Shown piece by piece: positions 38,412 through 47,772 of a DNA stretch of 64,000 bases. The notes below the pieces were generated by a model. It did not search any database. It saw nothing but the letters and a program-made list of their open reading frames with translations, and was not told the origin of the DNA. Both the position numbers and the translations under genes were made by a program. This stretch comes from Leishmania mexicana MHOM/GT/2001/U1103 (lineage: Eukaryota > Euglenozoa > Kinetoplastea > Trypanosomatida > Trypanosomatidae). The stretch is from the NCBI RefSeq assembly GCF_000234665.1, contig NC_018325.1, positions 434,512-498,511 of the forward strand, read 5' to 3'. Numbering within the stretch: the first letter of the stretch is position 1; each line of letters opens with the position of its first letter.

Positions 38412-40043
38412 GCAGAGGAAAGCCAGGGGTCGGGGTGACTAAGGGGTTGTCGTGGCGCCTCACAGTTGCCTCGCCACACACAGGCGAAGGCGAGCTCTCA
38501 TTCGTTGTTGCTCAGTAGTGAGGGGGGGATGACGAGCAGCGAAGGTGAAAGAGAATCGACGGTGGAGGGGAGGGAGGGGGTGACCGAAGTATCACAGAGA
38601 GGGAGAGATGGAGGGCGCAGGTTGCGTCTGAAGACGCCGGCGTACGGCAGTGCACAGACTGCAGCCATGCTCTCCAAGCTAGCGTGGGGGCACACCCATC
38701 CTCATCACTCGTGAGCTTTATGAGCGCCTCATCTCGCACGTGCACATATGCCCACTCGAGGTTTGCATTGCGCTAGCGTGAAGAGGTGGAAAGAGATTGG
38801 GTGAGGGACGAAGAGGCACCCGCGCTCGGTGTCCGGTGCCCTGACCCCCCCGCTTCCCCCCTTACGGCACGCACGCCCACAGCGGTGGGCCATTCGCCAG
38901 ACACCAACATGGTTTGCCTTCACTGGCCCACGCACCGCAATACGGGGGAGCTACCACCTATCTCGTCCTTGCTGTTTCTTCACTGCCTGTTATACTTGCT
39001 CTGTGGTGCCGAGCGTTCTGCAACTGTCCGTGATGTCAGAGGGCGGATGGGGTAATGCGAGGTGCCGCGCAACGACCTCGTCCTCTCTCGAACAACCAGC
39101 GCCAGCACATCCTTTGGCCATGCGGGGAAAAAAAAAGATGAAGCATGCGCGAACACAGACATACAGACGCGTGCGGTGCGCGGTGTCAAAGGACCGCCAG
39201 AGACGGAGATACAAGGGAGGCCACTGGTACATCAGCTGCTGCATCCACAGATCGCTCGCTCCCCCCCGCCCCCCCGTCGTCGCACGCCATCCATATCTCC
39301 CATTCTATCGCTCGCCCGCTTTGCCACCTTGTCGTCCGCGCGTGTGTGTCGGTGTGTGATGGAGACCGAGGCATGAAGGGAGGGTTCCGTGTCGGCAGCG
39401 CGGCAACAGGAGGCGACCCCTTCTGCTGGGCTCCAAACACGCACACACAAAGCAAAGCACGGTGCAGAGATCGCGGATGGAGACGAGGTAGTTGTGTCAG
39501 CAAGGTTGAGCCTCCCGCACCGGGGAGGGGGAGGGGGCATCGCCACAGACACAGGCCCACATTCCAGTCACGTGCGTCCCTCCTCCTCGCCCTTTTCCCA
39601 ACAATGTGCGTCTCGCTGCTCTCCTGTGCTTGCAAACAGCACCGTCGTACGAGAACGGCGGTAGCAGCCACAACGACGAACAAAACGGTGATGAGGAGAC
39701 CGCAGAAAAAAAGTGCAGCCCAGCCCTGTCCATTGCCTCGACAGTGCCGCAACCCGTTGCCGCTCTCCCTGGGCTCTGCTTTCGCCTCCCACTCTTCCTA
39801 CCCCCTTCCTCGGCTACGCATCTCGGCGTGCCCACGTCTCGTCACTGCTGCAGAGTCTTCGTCGTCGCCTAACATGACGTGAGCGAGGGAGGGGGTTGGG
39901 TGGGTCAGGCAGCAGCAGCGGCTGCACGACCACTAATTTCGCTTTTCTTCTAAGTGACACCCCAGGCGGATGCGGCCGCTCATCACCGGGTGGGCCAGTT
40001 TTCGACTTCGATCCGTTTCGCGCAATAGGCTCGCGCTTCTAGG
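38412..40043. other. 1.6-kb spacer between thymidine kinase and the 293-aa gene
   Basis: This has fewer simple repeats than other spacers. Complex GC-rich sequence spans about 38850-39115 and 39360-39880. A coding-strand open frame (39186-39752) with a hydrophobic stretch lacks an ATG and is not called. A homopolymer A run sits at 39127-39135. No RNA gene recognised. Confidence 0.55.
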
Positions 40044-40898
40044 TCACTCGGAGGATGCAGCCGAAGCCTTGCACGTGGGCTCCACACGCTGGTACTTTGG
40101 TGCCTCGGTGGTGAAGTCCGGCAGCTCGCACGGGTCTCGACCCGACTTCATACCGGCCGACGCCCCAGAGGAGGCGGCTCCCTCCGTTGCCATCGTGGTC
40201 AGCGTCGCGACTCCGGTCTTAGTGCCCCAGCCGCCAGCCGGCTTCTCGGGTGTCTGGGGACCGGTGGTTGCCTTCTTGCTTGACATGCCGAGGTAGCGCT
40301 TCTCCACTTCCTTGATGGCCATCTGCTGCATCCGCATCTCCTCGATGGAGGGCAGCTGCTGCTTCGAGTAGCACTCGCGGCAGGTCGCAATGTACATGTC
40401 TGCGCCACCAATGAGCTCCTGCTGCTCCACGTTCACGGTGCGGCGAGTAAAGCAGGCCGGCTGCTCGTGGCACATCATGCACACCGCCGTCAACTTATCC
40501 ACCGCCTCGCAGTACGGGACGAGCTCGCAGATCTGCCCAAACGGCTTGCGCCGGTAATCGCCGTCGAGGGCCGACACCATGACTACCTTGCCCGCGTCGG
40601 CGGCGGTGTTGCAAAAATCTACCAGGTCAGAGAAGAACTGACCCTCGTCAATCGCCAGCACGTCGAACCGCTTCCACGTGTCCTGCACCTCCGTCAGCCG
40701 CGAGACGGCCGCCTGCGCCCGCAGCATCAGCTGGTCGTGTGAAGCAACGTTGTGCTCATCGTAGCGGGTGTCCTTAGAGTACTTGATGACGAAGCAGCTG
40801 CGACGGGCGTAGATCTCGCGCTTGACACGGCGCATCAGCTCCGTTGTTTTGCCGGCGAACATCGGGCCGATAATGAGCTCTATACGACCGCGGAACAT
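40044..40898 (-). CDS. TK: Thymidine kinase (TK1 type)
   Basis: A 284-aa protein; MFRGRIELIIGPMFAGKTTE is the first in-frame ATG and the standard TK1 opening. The enzyme phosphorylates thymidine to dTMP in pyrimidine salvage. The P-loop is residues 11-18 (GPMFAGKT). IDEGQFF at 83-89 contains the catalytic Glu85. Zinc-binding cysteine pairs are C140/C143 (AVCMMCHEQ) and C173/C176 (ATCRECY). The lasso loop GGADMYIATC carries the substrate-binding Tyr. The kinase core ends near residue 180, and the C-terminal ~100 residues are an extension longer than in human TK1 (234 aa), with a Ser/Thr/Pro-rich end. Unlike the tandemly duplicated trypanosome enzyme I recall, this one has a single kinase domain. 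A good splice acceptor lies 43 nt upstream. Confidence 0.96.
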   Translation of the reverse strand: MFRGRIELIIGPMFAGKTTELMRRVKREIYARRSCFVIKYSKDTRYDEHNVASHDQLMLRAQAAVSRLTEVQDTWKRFDVLAIDEGQFFSDLVDFCNTAADAGKVVMVSALDGDYRRKPFGQICELVPYCEAVDKLTAVCMMCHEQPACFTRRTVNVEQQELIGGADMYIATCRECYSKQQLPSIEEMRMQQMAIKEVEKRYLGMSSKKATTGPQTPEKPAGGWGTKTGVATLTTMATEGAASSGASAGMKSGRDPCELPDFTTEAPKYQRVEPTCKASAASSE

Positions 40899-42426
40899 GA
40901 TCGCAGCAGTTTTGTGTGTGTGTGTGTGCGTGCGTGTTACCTTGTATCGAGTGATGGCAAGGTGCGCAGAGGGAAAAAGAAGGGGTGGATGGGGGAGCTC
41001 GCGTACGTATGGATGGATGCACGCGTGTACGACGGTGACGGGGGAGGGACGAAAAACCCAAGGTGACCGAGAGGCTGATCGGGGCTGTGGACCGATGAAC
41101 AGATGGTGGGGGCCACACACGTACACACACAGAGGAGGAGAACGGGCGGGACGGCGAGCGGAGAGGGCCGATTATGTCTATGGAGGTAGGTGTGCGTACT
41201 GTTTCGTACACCAGTAGAAAGGGCAGTGGTGGTGGTGAAAGTTGTGTATGGAGTCAAAGGTAGAAGGACGATGATGCGACGTGAGGGAGGGGGGAAGGGG
41301 GAGCGGCGACGTCTATGGTATTGCGGTGATGACGGTCTATGAGATGTACACGTGTGTGTTTGTGTGCGCCTCGGCTGTACCGGAGGTAGGGTCGGGGGGG
41401 GGGGGGAGAGTGCGCGTATTCTGACGATGAAGCGGTTGTGTGGGAAGGGGCAGGGAGGAAGAGAGGCGAAGAATCCAGAGGCAGCAGGGGCAGAGAGAAG
41501 AGAAAGTGGATGGGCGGCACAGATAAAGGCACCACATACAGATGGGAGCCGCAAGGTGGCCCAGTTTCGTGACAGGTGCATGTCTGTCTGTGTGTGTCTG
41601 GAGGCGGGATGAGAAGGACCGGGATAGAGATGGGGGTGGGTGGGTGGGAGCGGCGGTGCCCTCATAGTGGAGGGTGCCGATCCTCCCCTGTAAGGGCGAC
41701 AGCTGCACCGAGCCACGCTGATGAGCATCTGGAAGGCTCGCTGTTGCAGGAGCGTCTGCAACACGCCAGACACCCCCCGCTTCGCCTCAACACACGCATT
41801 GCCGTGTGCGTGTGTTGGTGCTGTCTGCATGAGCAGTGCTTCGGCGGCCACCTTCATGAGAGCACACGAAGACGAGCACAAGAGTACAAAGGGAATAGGA
41901 AGACACGCGCACAGGGTTACGAAAAACCAACGCATCGCTACAGCCACGTGCGCTGCCCGCCTCCTCCCCCCTGTGCCGTGTTCTCTGCTTCGCTCTCTAG
42001 ACCGCCGTGTCTCCCCAGGCCGTTGCACGCTGCAACACACACCATGAGAGAGAGAGGGGGTGGTGCATGAGCACACACACATACACAAACACGCAGACTC
42101 AGAAGGAAAGGAGGGGGGAGGGGAGGGAAGGCAACGAGGGCGTCGATGCGACATCTACGAAGAAAATATCAACAACAAGCGGCAACAGAAAAGAACAGGA
42201 CAGCGCGGCGGGTCAGCGTAGGCTGGCCACAGACCGAGAGGAGAGGCCGACACACACATAACCCTACCCACATGCAAGATCCGCTGAGGGGTGGGGCTGT
42301 GGTGAGGAGTGGGAGGGGGAGGAGGAGGAGGCCTGGGAGAGAGAGAGGTAGAGGGTGCTCACAGAATCTAACCATACCGTTTCGTTCTTTTCTTCCAAAC
42401 GTACTTGAACACACAGCGCACTCGTG
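40899..42426. other. 1.5-kb spacer upstream of thymidine kinase
   Basis: This holds the TK leader and the 3' UTR of the 1447-aa gene. Simple sequence: TG run 40914-40928, G-run 41395-41406, GGA runs 42095-42130. A complex non-repetitive island (about 41640-41880) interrupts them and has no recognisable coding content. Confidence 0.55.
40941..40942 (-). promoter_or_regulatory. Predicted trans-splice acceptor for thymidine kinase
   Basis: The coding strand reads CTTTTTCCCTCTGCGCACC, then the first AG falls here (CGATACAAG). The leader is 42-43 nt and free of ATG before 40898. Confidence 0.6.
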
Positions 42427-45400
42427 TCACGTGTGCGTGGGACGGGTTCGTCTTGTCAGAGACGCGGAGGATCCACTCGAGTCCGTCACCGTCGGCACAC
42501 GGCGATATCCACCTGCTGTGCGTCCAAGGCTGGTCCCGATGGCTGAACCACTGCCACCACCACTGCTGGTAGTGGCAGTGGCAGTGGCGTTCATGCGGCG
42601 CAACAGGTTCGTCTTGACGGTGGTCGTCGGTGCCGCATTGCGGCGAATGCTGACCTGCGCGTTCGCCCGTGATGCGCTGTCGGAGGCGCTACCCACAGCT
42701 GCTGCTCCCTCGCCGCTGCTCGCACCGCGTGGCAGCTGCTCCTTGCCCTTCTCCTTTCGTTCATCTCTGGTGCCTCGAGTGGCGGCTCCGCTGCTGTTGA
42801 CGTCAGCGCCGGACGATGCAGAGCTGCCGGTCGTAGCAGCGGCAGCGGCAGCCGCAGAAGCTGGCGGCAATGCAGTACCACCGGCGTTCACGGGCGCTGA
42901 GGTGACCGTGTTGCTACGAATGTACGTGCGCAGGCTCGCCTGTCGGTGGAAGTCCAGGCGCGGCGCCTCGTCCACGATGACCGCCTTTCCACCTGATCCG
43001 GTGACCGCCGCGCTCACTGCCGCATCGCTGGCCGTGCCTCGCTTCGGTGTGTTGCCATGCGAGGCGATGGCGGCGTCCCGCACGATGGTGAAGCTACCAT
43101 TGAAGGTCTGGGAACTGGTTTCAGCTCCGATCGCCGCCGGGGTGGACGCCGTGCGAAACAACGGTACACTACTCGGCGAATGCTTCACAACTCGCCTCTG
43201 GGTGGTTACTGCCAGGTTCGTCGTGGCTGCGTCCGCTGGCACGGTCGCCGCTGCAGCGGCGGCCCCGCGAGAACGACAGCCGCTGCTCGCGGTCTTCGAC
43301 GACGCGGTGATCTTCAGCACCTCCAGCAGCGGCAGCAGCAAGTCTGCTAACTGTGCCGACAACTTCTGGTGATCGATGGCGGCGCGTGAGACTGTGGCTC
43401 CGAGGGCGCTCTTGCGATGCCCGCTGCGTCGCACTCCAGTGCTGTCATCACCGACTCTACCGCTGTCCCTCTCGCCGCCACGTACGGGTGCCGCCCCCGC
43501 CACGGCACCCGCGCTATCGGCGGCGTTGCTCGACGAGAGGCTCACCTCCATTTCCATGGAGGTAAGGGCGGAGTGCAGGCGGTGCAGGCACTGCTGGAGG
43601 GTTGCGTTGCTGTTTGTCAAGACGACAAGGGACTCCCGGGCAACGTCGTCAAGCTCGGCGTCTTCGTCTTGCTTCTTCGGCGAGCCGGAATGCTCGGAGG
43701 CCCACTTCTTCTCCTTTTCCTCCATCCGGATCAGCTGCTTCACCAGCAGATCGAAGTCGTGTTTCTTGGCTCGCAGCTCCTGCCGCGCCACTTCCAGCTC
43801 GCGCTGCATGGAGGCTTGGATGTTCGACAAGTCGTTCATGTCCGTGTCCATCTCCCTCACCTGGCGCGCCAGCGCTGTGCGCTCTTGCTTTGCGAGCCGC
43901 AGCGCCTCACGCAGCGCGGCCTCCTCGGTCGACGCACTGGCTGCGGCACTGGTGCCAGAGGACGCGGCCTTCGACTGTAGCTGCGCTAGTGACGCCTCCT
44001 TGATGGCCAGCGCCTCCTCGACCTCAGCCAGCTGGCCCGCCGCGAGTGTCGCCGCCGCCCTGTACTCCTCCAACATGCGGTCCTTCTCGGAGTCTGCGGC
44101 CGCTGTCTTGGCGCACAGGGCCTCCTCGAGGAGCTTCACCTTCTTGACAAGAACGCCTTCCGACTCCCCTGTGCTCAGCTGCTGATTGCGAAGCTGGCTT
44201 TCTGCTCTGGCCGCGCGTGCGGCGAGCTGCTCCTTGGCGACTTGCGCCTCAGTGCAGCGTGCCGTCAGGTCACTCAGCGTCTGCTGCAGCTGTTCGCGCT
44301 CTTGCTGCGCCTCCGCCAAGCGCTGCGTTGCACGGCGGCTTTCCTCCTCGAGGCGACGCGCCGTCGACTCAGCCGCTGTCAGACGCGACACGAGCTGGCC
44401 AACGCGTTCTAAGACGCTTTTCGCTTCAGAAGAGCCGCCCGGCAGCACGCTGCCCAATCGCGCGTGAATCTCGTGCAGCTGCTTTGCCGTGACAGCACGC
44501 TGCGTGTTCTGCGCCTGCTGTGTCTCGCCTTTCATGGCGGCGATGGCGGCTGTAGCGCGCTGCTCTGCCTCGCTGACGGATCGCTGCGCGTCCTCCAAGA
44601 TCGCCGCCTCCCGCTTGGACGAATCGCTGCACATTCGTAAATATTCGAGAACCGCGCTGCCGGAGTCCTCGCTCAGCTTCTTGGCGATCTCCGCCTTGGC
44701 AGCTTCGGCGTTCTTCTTGCTCGCGTAGAAGGCCAGTGCCACGGCGGCCGCCATCGTCGTGGCGCCGTCGCCTAACGAGCACTTCTTGACCGCCACCGGC
44801 ACGGCTCCGGCAGTCCGTGCGGCATGGCAGAGAAGTAGCGCTTGGAGAACGCGAGCCTGCCGAGCTTCTTCCAGCAAGCGATTCACAGTGCGCTGCGCCA
44901 AGGCAGTGGGCAGCGCCACGTCGAGGTGGAAGGTACTCATCAGCAGCTCCGCCTTCTCATCCGTGTGGCGCTGCAGTGCCTTCTGCGCTGCTTCTTCCCG
45001 CGCCTGCTCGACTGATGCTTGTGCTGTGGCGAGCTGCTCCTGAAGGGTCGTCAGCTCCGTCTTGAGCTTATCCGCTGCGGCCGTCGCGGTAGCCTTCGCC
45101 CGCTCCGACAGGCGCAGCTGCGCGGACTGCGTGGTGAGCGCCTTCTGCAACCCCTGCGCCTCCTGCTGCGTCGCCTGCAGTGCCTCGTACACCTCCTTCA
45201 CAGTCATCTCGGTCTCGCGCAGTGCGGCGTCCACGTCTGTGTCCAGCACCGCGCGGTCGGAGTCGCGGCGGTCGAGCGAGGCTTCGAGAGAGCGGATGGC
45301 GCTGCGCAGGTGGTCCACCTCGTCCGCCTTCTCCGCCAGTGCCGCCTCCAGCTCCTTCACCCGCAGGGCGTTGCGGTCGAGTGGCTTTCGAGTCGCCAGC

Positions 45401-46770
45401 TCGGCCTTGGCCTTGTCCAGAAACCTCGTCAGCTCCGGGTAGTCGTGGCTAAGCAGGAAGAAGTCAATCTCGTCCTCCTTGATGCGCGCCGAGTGGCGGA
45501 CGTCAAACTCGACGCTGACCGCCTCAGAGTGGGTGCGCACCTCGACACTCGTGAGGTAACCATATGGGACTTGCAGCAGCGTGGAGACGGAGCGCAGGAA
45601 GGCGTCCTTGAAGGATTCCGGCGAGAAGCTGTTGCCGTCCACGAAGGACTGCCCGCCGAGCAGGCGGTAGTGGTGCGTCACGATAAGGCGGTCACTGCTC
45701 GCCTCGTCACCGCTGCGGTGGTGGTGCGCTGCGGCGGGTGCGGAGTTGGTGCGAGTATAGCGGGCGCCGGGTTGCGATGTGCGCTGGTGTTGCTTCTGCT
45801 GCGCCTCTGCGGTACTCCGCTGCTTGCGAACCTCTTCGTCGAGCGCCGCGATCAGCTGTTCCTTGGAGTCCAGGACGCTCCGCAGTGCGGTGAGTTCGTC
45901 GTCGCGGCACTGCAGCGACTGCAGGTGAGCCGTGCACTGCTGTTGCAGGTTTGCCACGGCAGCCGCGGTATCCTTGGCATCACACATGGCACTGCTTAGC
46001 TGACGCTCCAGCTCGCGAATCCTGCGCTGCGCATCGTGCAGTTCCTTTGCCGTGCCCGGCAGACAGCAGTCCTCGTCAGCGGTGATGTCATCCGGTTTCG
46101 TCAACCTACGCTTCTTCGCCAGCGAGCGCGTCGGGGCGGACCTGTCCTTGAGCTTCAACGACTCAACTTCTTCCTCCAATGCCTGAATCACCAGCTGCTG
46201 CTTCTCTGCGTTCCTCCGCGCCGCCTCGAGGGCGTGCCGCTGCTTCTGCACAGCGTCGCGCACCTCATCCATCGTGACGACAGGTGCTGACGTCAGCGCA
46301 GCTGACGACTTTTCCACAGAACCTTTCGCACAATTCGCGTCCTTGCGGACGCGTAAGCCGCGATCAGTGCCGGTGAGGTCTATGAGTTCCTTTAAGAAGG
46401 CATCCATCGAAGCTGCCTTTGCTTCCATGGCTGTGAAGACGGTATCCTTGTACTTGCGCTCCTGCGTCAAGACCCGTAGTGCCGCGATGTCGGAGGTGTG
46501 CGCCTCGTAGAACTTCATGAGGGTTTGATTGTCCTCTTCCATGCACTTGTAGTAGTGCTCGAGTTTCTTCTCGTACGACGCGGACGGGTCTGGCGCAGAC
46601 GCCGCAGCATGGCTTGGCTGTGGTGCAGTGGGTGGTGTACACGGGGATCCGAACTGCGCCGGGTGAGGGCGAGGAATATTCGACGCATGCGCCGCTGCCG
46701 CCTTGGCCGCCGCGGAGGAGCCGCTTGGCAGCGGCGCTGAATCATAGCGCTTCAGCTTGCGGTTTTCCAT
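42427..46770 (-). CDS. Large coiled-coil protein with FAZ1-type domain
   Basis: A 1447-aa protein. The first true ATG is 46770 (MENRKLKRYDSAPLPSG); the codon four positions upstream is GTG. Residues about 75-270 are helical/coiled coil after a Pro/Ala-rich start. Residues about 360-455 are a compact domain: HHYRLLGGQSFVDGNSF, FKDAFLRSVSTLLQVP, VEVRTHSEAVSVEFDVRHS and HDYPELTRFLDKA. This pattern matches the conserved globular domain I know from FAZ1 and related flagellar attachment zone proteins of trypanosomatids. Residues 460-1080 are long coiled coil rich in Ala, Glu, Gln and Arg. The last ~300 residues are Ser/Thr/Ala/Gly-rich and low in complexity. A role in the FAZ or flagellar cytoskeleton is inferred. 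The same domain occurs in the 53321-57109 gene. Confidence 0.85.
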   Translation of the reverse strand: MENRKLKRYDSAPLPSGSSAAAKAAAAHASNIPRPHPAQFGSPCTPPTAPQPSHAAASAPDPSASYEKKLEHYYKCMEEDNQTLMKFYEAHTSDIAALRVLTQERKYKDTVFTAMEAKAASMDAFLKELIDLTGTDRGLRVRKDANCAKGSVEKSSAALTSAPVVTMDEVRDAVQKQRHALEAARRNAEKQQLVIQALEEEVESLKLKDRSAPTRSLAKKRRLTKPDDITADEDCCLPGTAKELHDAQRRIRELERQLSSAMCDAKDTAAAVANLQQQCTAHLQSLQCRDDELTALRSVLDSKEQLIAALDEEVRKQRSTAEAQQKQHQRTSQPGARYTRTNSAPAAAHHHRSGDEASSDRLIVTHHYRLLGGQSFVDGNSFSPESFKDAFLRSVSTLLQVPYGYLTSVEVRTHSEAVSVEFDVRHSARIKEDEIDFFLLSHDYPELTRFLDKAKAELATRKPLDRNALRVKELEAALAEKADEVDHLRSAIRSLEASLDRRDSDRAVLDTDVDAALRETEMTVKEVYEALQATQQEAQGLQKALTTQSAQLRLSERAKATATAAADKLKTELTTLQEQLATAQASVEQAREEAAQKALQRHTDEKAELLMSTFHLDVALPTALAQRTVNRLLEEARQARVLQALLLCHAARTAGAVPVAVKKCSLGDGATTMAAAVALAFYASKKNAEAAKAEIAKKLSEDSGSAVLEYLRMCSDSSKREAAILEDAQRSVSEAEQRATAAIAAMKGETQQAQNTQRAVTAKQLHEIHARLGSVLPGGSSEAKSVLERVGQLVSRLTAAESTARRLEEESRRATQRLAEAQQEREQLQQTLSDLTARCTEAQVAKEQLAARAARAESQLRNQQLSTGESEGVLVKKVKLLEEALCAKTAAADSEKDRMLEEYRAAATLAAGQLAEVEEALAIKEASLAQLQSKAASSGTSAAASASTEEAALREALRLAKQERTALARQVREMDTDMNDLSNIQASMQRELEVARQELRAKKHDFDLLVKQLIRMEEKEKKWASEHSGSPKKQDEDAELDDVARESLVVLTNSNATLQQCLHRLHSALTSMEMEVSLSSSNAADSAGAVAGAAPVRGGERDSGRVGDDSTGVRRSGHRKSALGATVSRAAIDHQKLSAQLADLLLPLLEVLKITASSKTASSGCRSRGAAAAAATVPADAATTNLAVTTQRRVVKHSPSSVPLFRTASTPAAIGAETSSQTFNGSFTIVRDAAIASHGNTPKRGTASDAAVSAAVTGSGGKAVIVDEAPRLDFHRQASLRTYIRSNTVTSAPVNAGGTALPPASAAAAAAATTGSSASSGADVNSSGAATRGTRDERKEKGKEQLPRGASSGEGAAAVGSASDSASRANAQVSIRRNAAPTTTVKTNLLRRMNATATATTSSGGGSGSAIGTSLGRTAGGYRRVPTVTDSSGSSASLTRRTRPTHT

Positions 46771-46842
46771 CAACGCGGTCACGCAGTAAGCCGCGTGCGT
46801 GGCCGTAGGTGCGAGTGTTTGTGGGGGAGGGGAGGAAGGGCT

Positions 46843-46844
46843 CT
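46843..46844 (-). promoter_or_regulatory. Possible trans-splice acceptor for the 1447-aa gene
   Basis: After CAGAGACCTCTTCTGTAAAC on the coding strand the first AG is here, with another AG 2 nt further on (46841-46842). The leader of about 70 nt has no ATG before 46770. The pyrimidine tract is short. Confidence 0.4.
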
Positions 46845-47730
46845 AGTTTACAGAAGAGGTCTCTGCTGGTAATGGGGGGGGGGAGGGCGATGCCGTATGG
46901 GTGCGCGTACACGTACAGCCACGACGAGAGACAGAGAGAAAGACTACGAGAAAAAAGCAACTCTAATAGGGGGAGAGGTACAGGTGTGTATGTATGCGTG
47001 GGGAGGGGGGGGGTGTACACCGCACAGTGGAGTCTAAGGGATGGTAACGTGGACAAAGAAATGGCGCAAACCGCCGATGCGATGGTGCAGAGGGGTGGGG
47101 GGGGGCAACGGCCTCCTCGCTACACGAGAGGAGCCACGACACGTAAGCAAGCGGCGCTGCAGAGCACGGGAACAAGAAGAGCCATCACACGGCTGACGAG
47201 CGAATGGTTCTTGAATACCGGTGCAGGACAGACCGTGCGGGAGGTGGAGGAGGGTATGGATGCACGCTCGTGCAGGCCCTCCCCTTCCTAATAACATGAG
47301 ACAGAGAGAGAGACGGAGAGTTGACGTGAAGAGAAAGGCTCAAGGCAGAGGCATGCATCAGCCCGAACTTGGCCATACTGACCACCGCTACGCGCATGTG
47401 TGTGTGTGCGTGTAGACGCTCGCTGTGCATTGGAGTTCGCTTGCGCGTCCCGCTGACACGGCCCGTATAGGGACGCCGTGGTTCCGGGAGTGCAGGACTT
47501 GTGTGCCGTGACGCCTGGCATCTTTCACACACACGCACACAAGGGCAGCCCTGATGCGTGTGTGTATAAACCCTTTGCTTGTTGCTTCGTTGCGTGTGCC
47601 AGTATCACCCAGACGTGCACAACTATCCAGCGAGGTCCCCTCCCGCCCCAATCTTCAGGGGGCCCACTGCTGCCCTTGTCGTCTTGCCCTTCACGGCAGA
47701 AGCGTCCGACCAACCGACCCCCACCACGAC

Positions 47731-47772
47731 CATCGCCATCACCATCGCCATCACCATCGCCATCACCATCGC
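47731..47772. repeat. 12-bp tandem repeat, 3.5 copies
   Basis: CATCGCCATCAC repeats perfectly at 47731, 47743 and 47755, followed by a half copy to 47772. It lies in a spacer and no gene reads through it. Confidence 0.9.

Noticed and set aside
39186..39752. 188-codon minus-strand open frame with a hydrophobic stretch (FFCGLLITVLFVVVAATAVL)
   Set aside because: It begins at TTG, has no ATG until far downstream of the hydrophobic part, and the rest is repeat-like. It is probably 3' UTR of thymidine kinase.
40899..42154. Upstream extension of thymidine kinase and a 405-codon overlapping frame
   Set aside because: The extension begins at GTG and the sequence is Thr/His/Pro-rich repeat translation. 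The predicted acceptor at 40941-40942 lies inside it.
42146..43372. 408-codon plus-strand open frame
   Set aside because: It is antisense to the GC-rich, low-complexity C-terminal part of the 1447-aa gene. It has no domain and lies against the uniform transcription direction.
45019..45999. 326-codon plus-strand open frame
   Set aside because: It is the antisense shadow of coiled coil in the 1447-aa gene, caused by high GC content.
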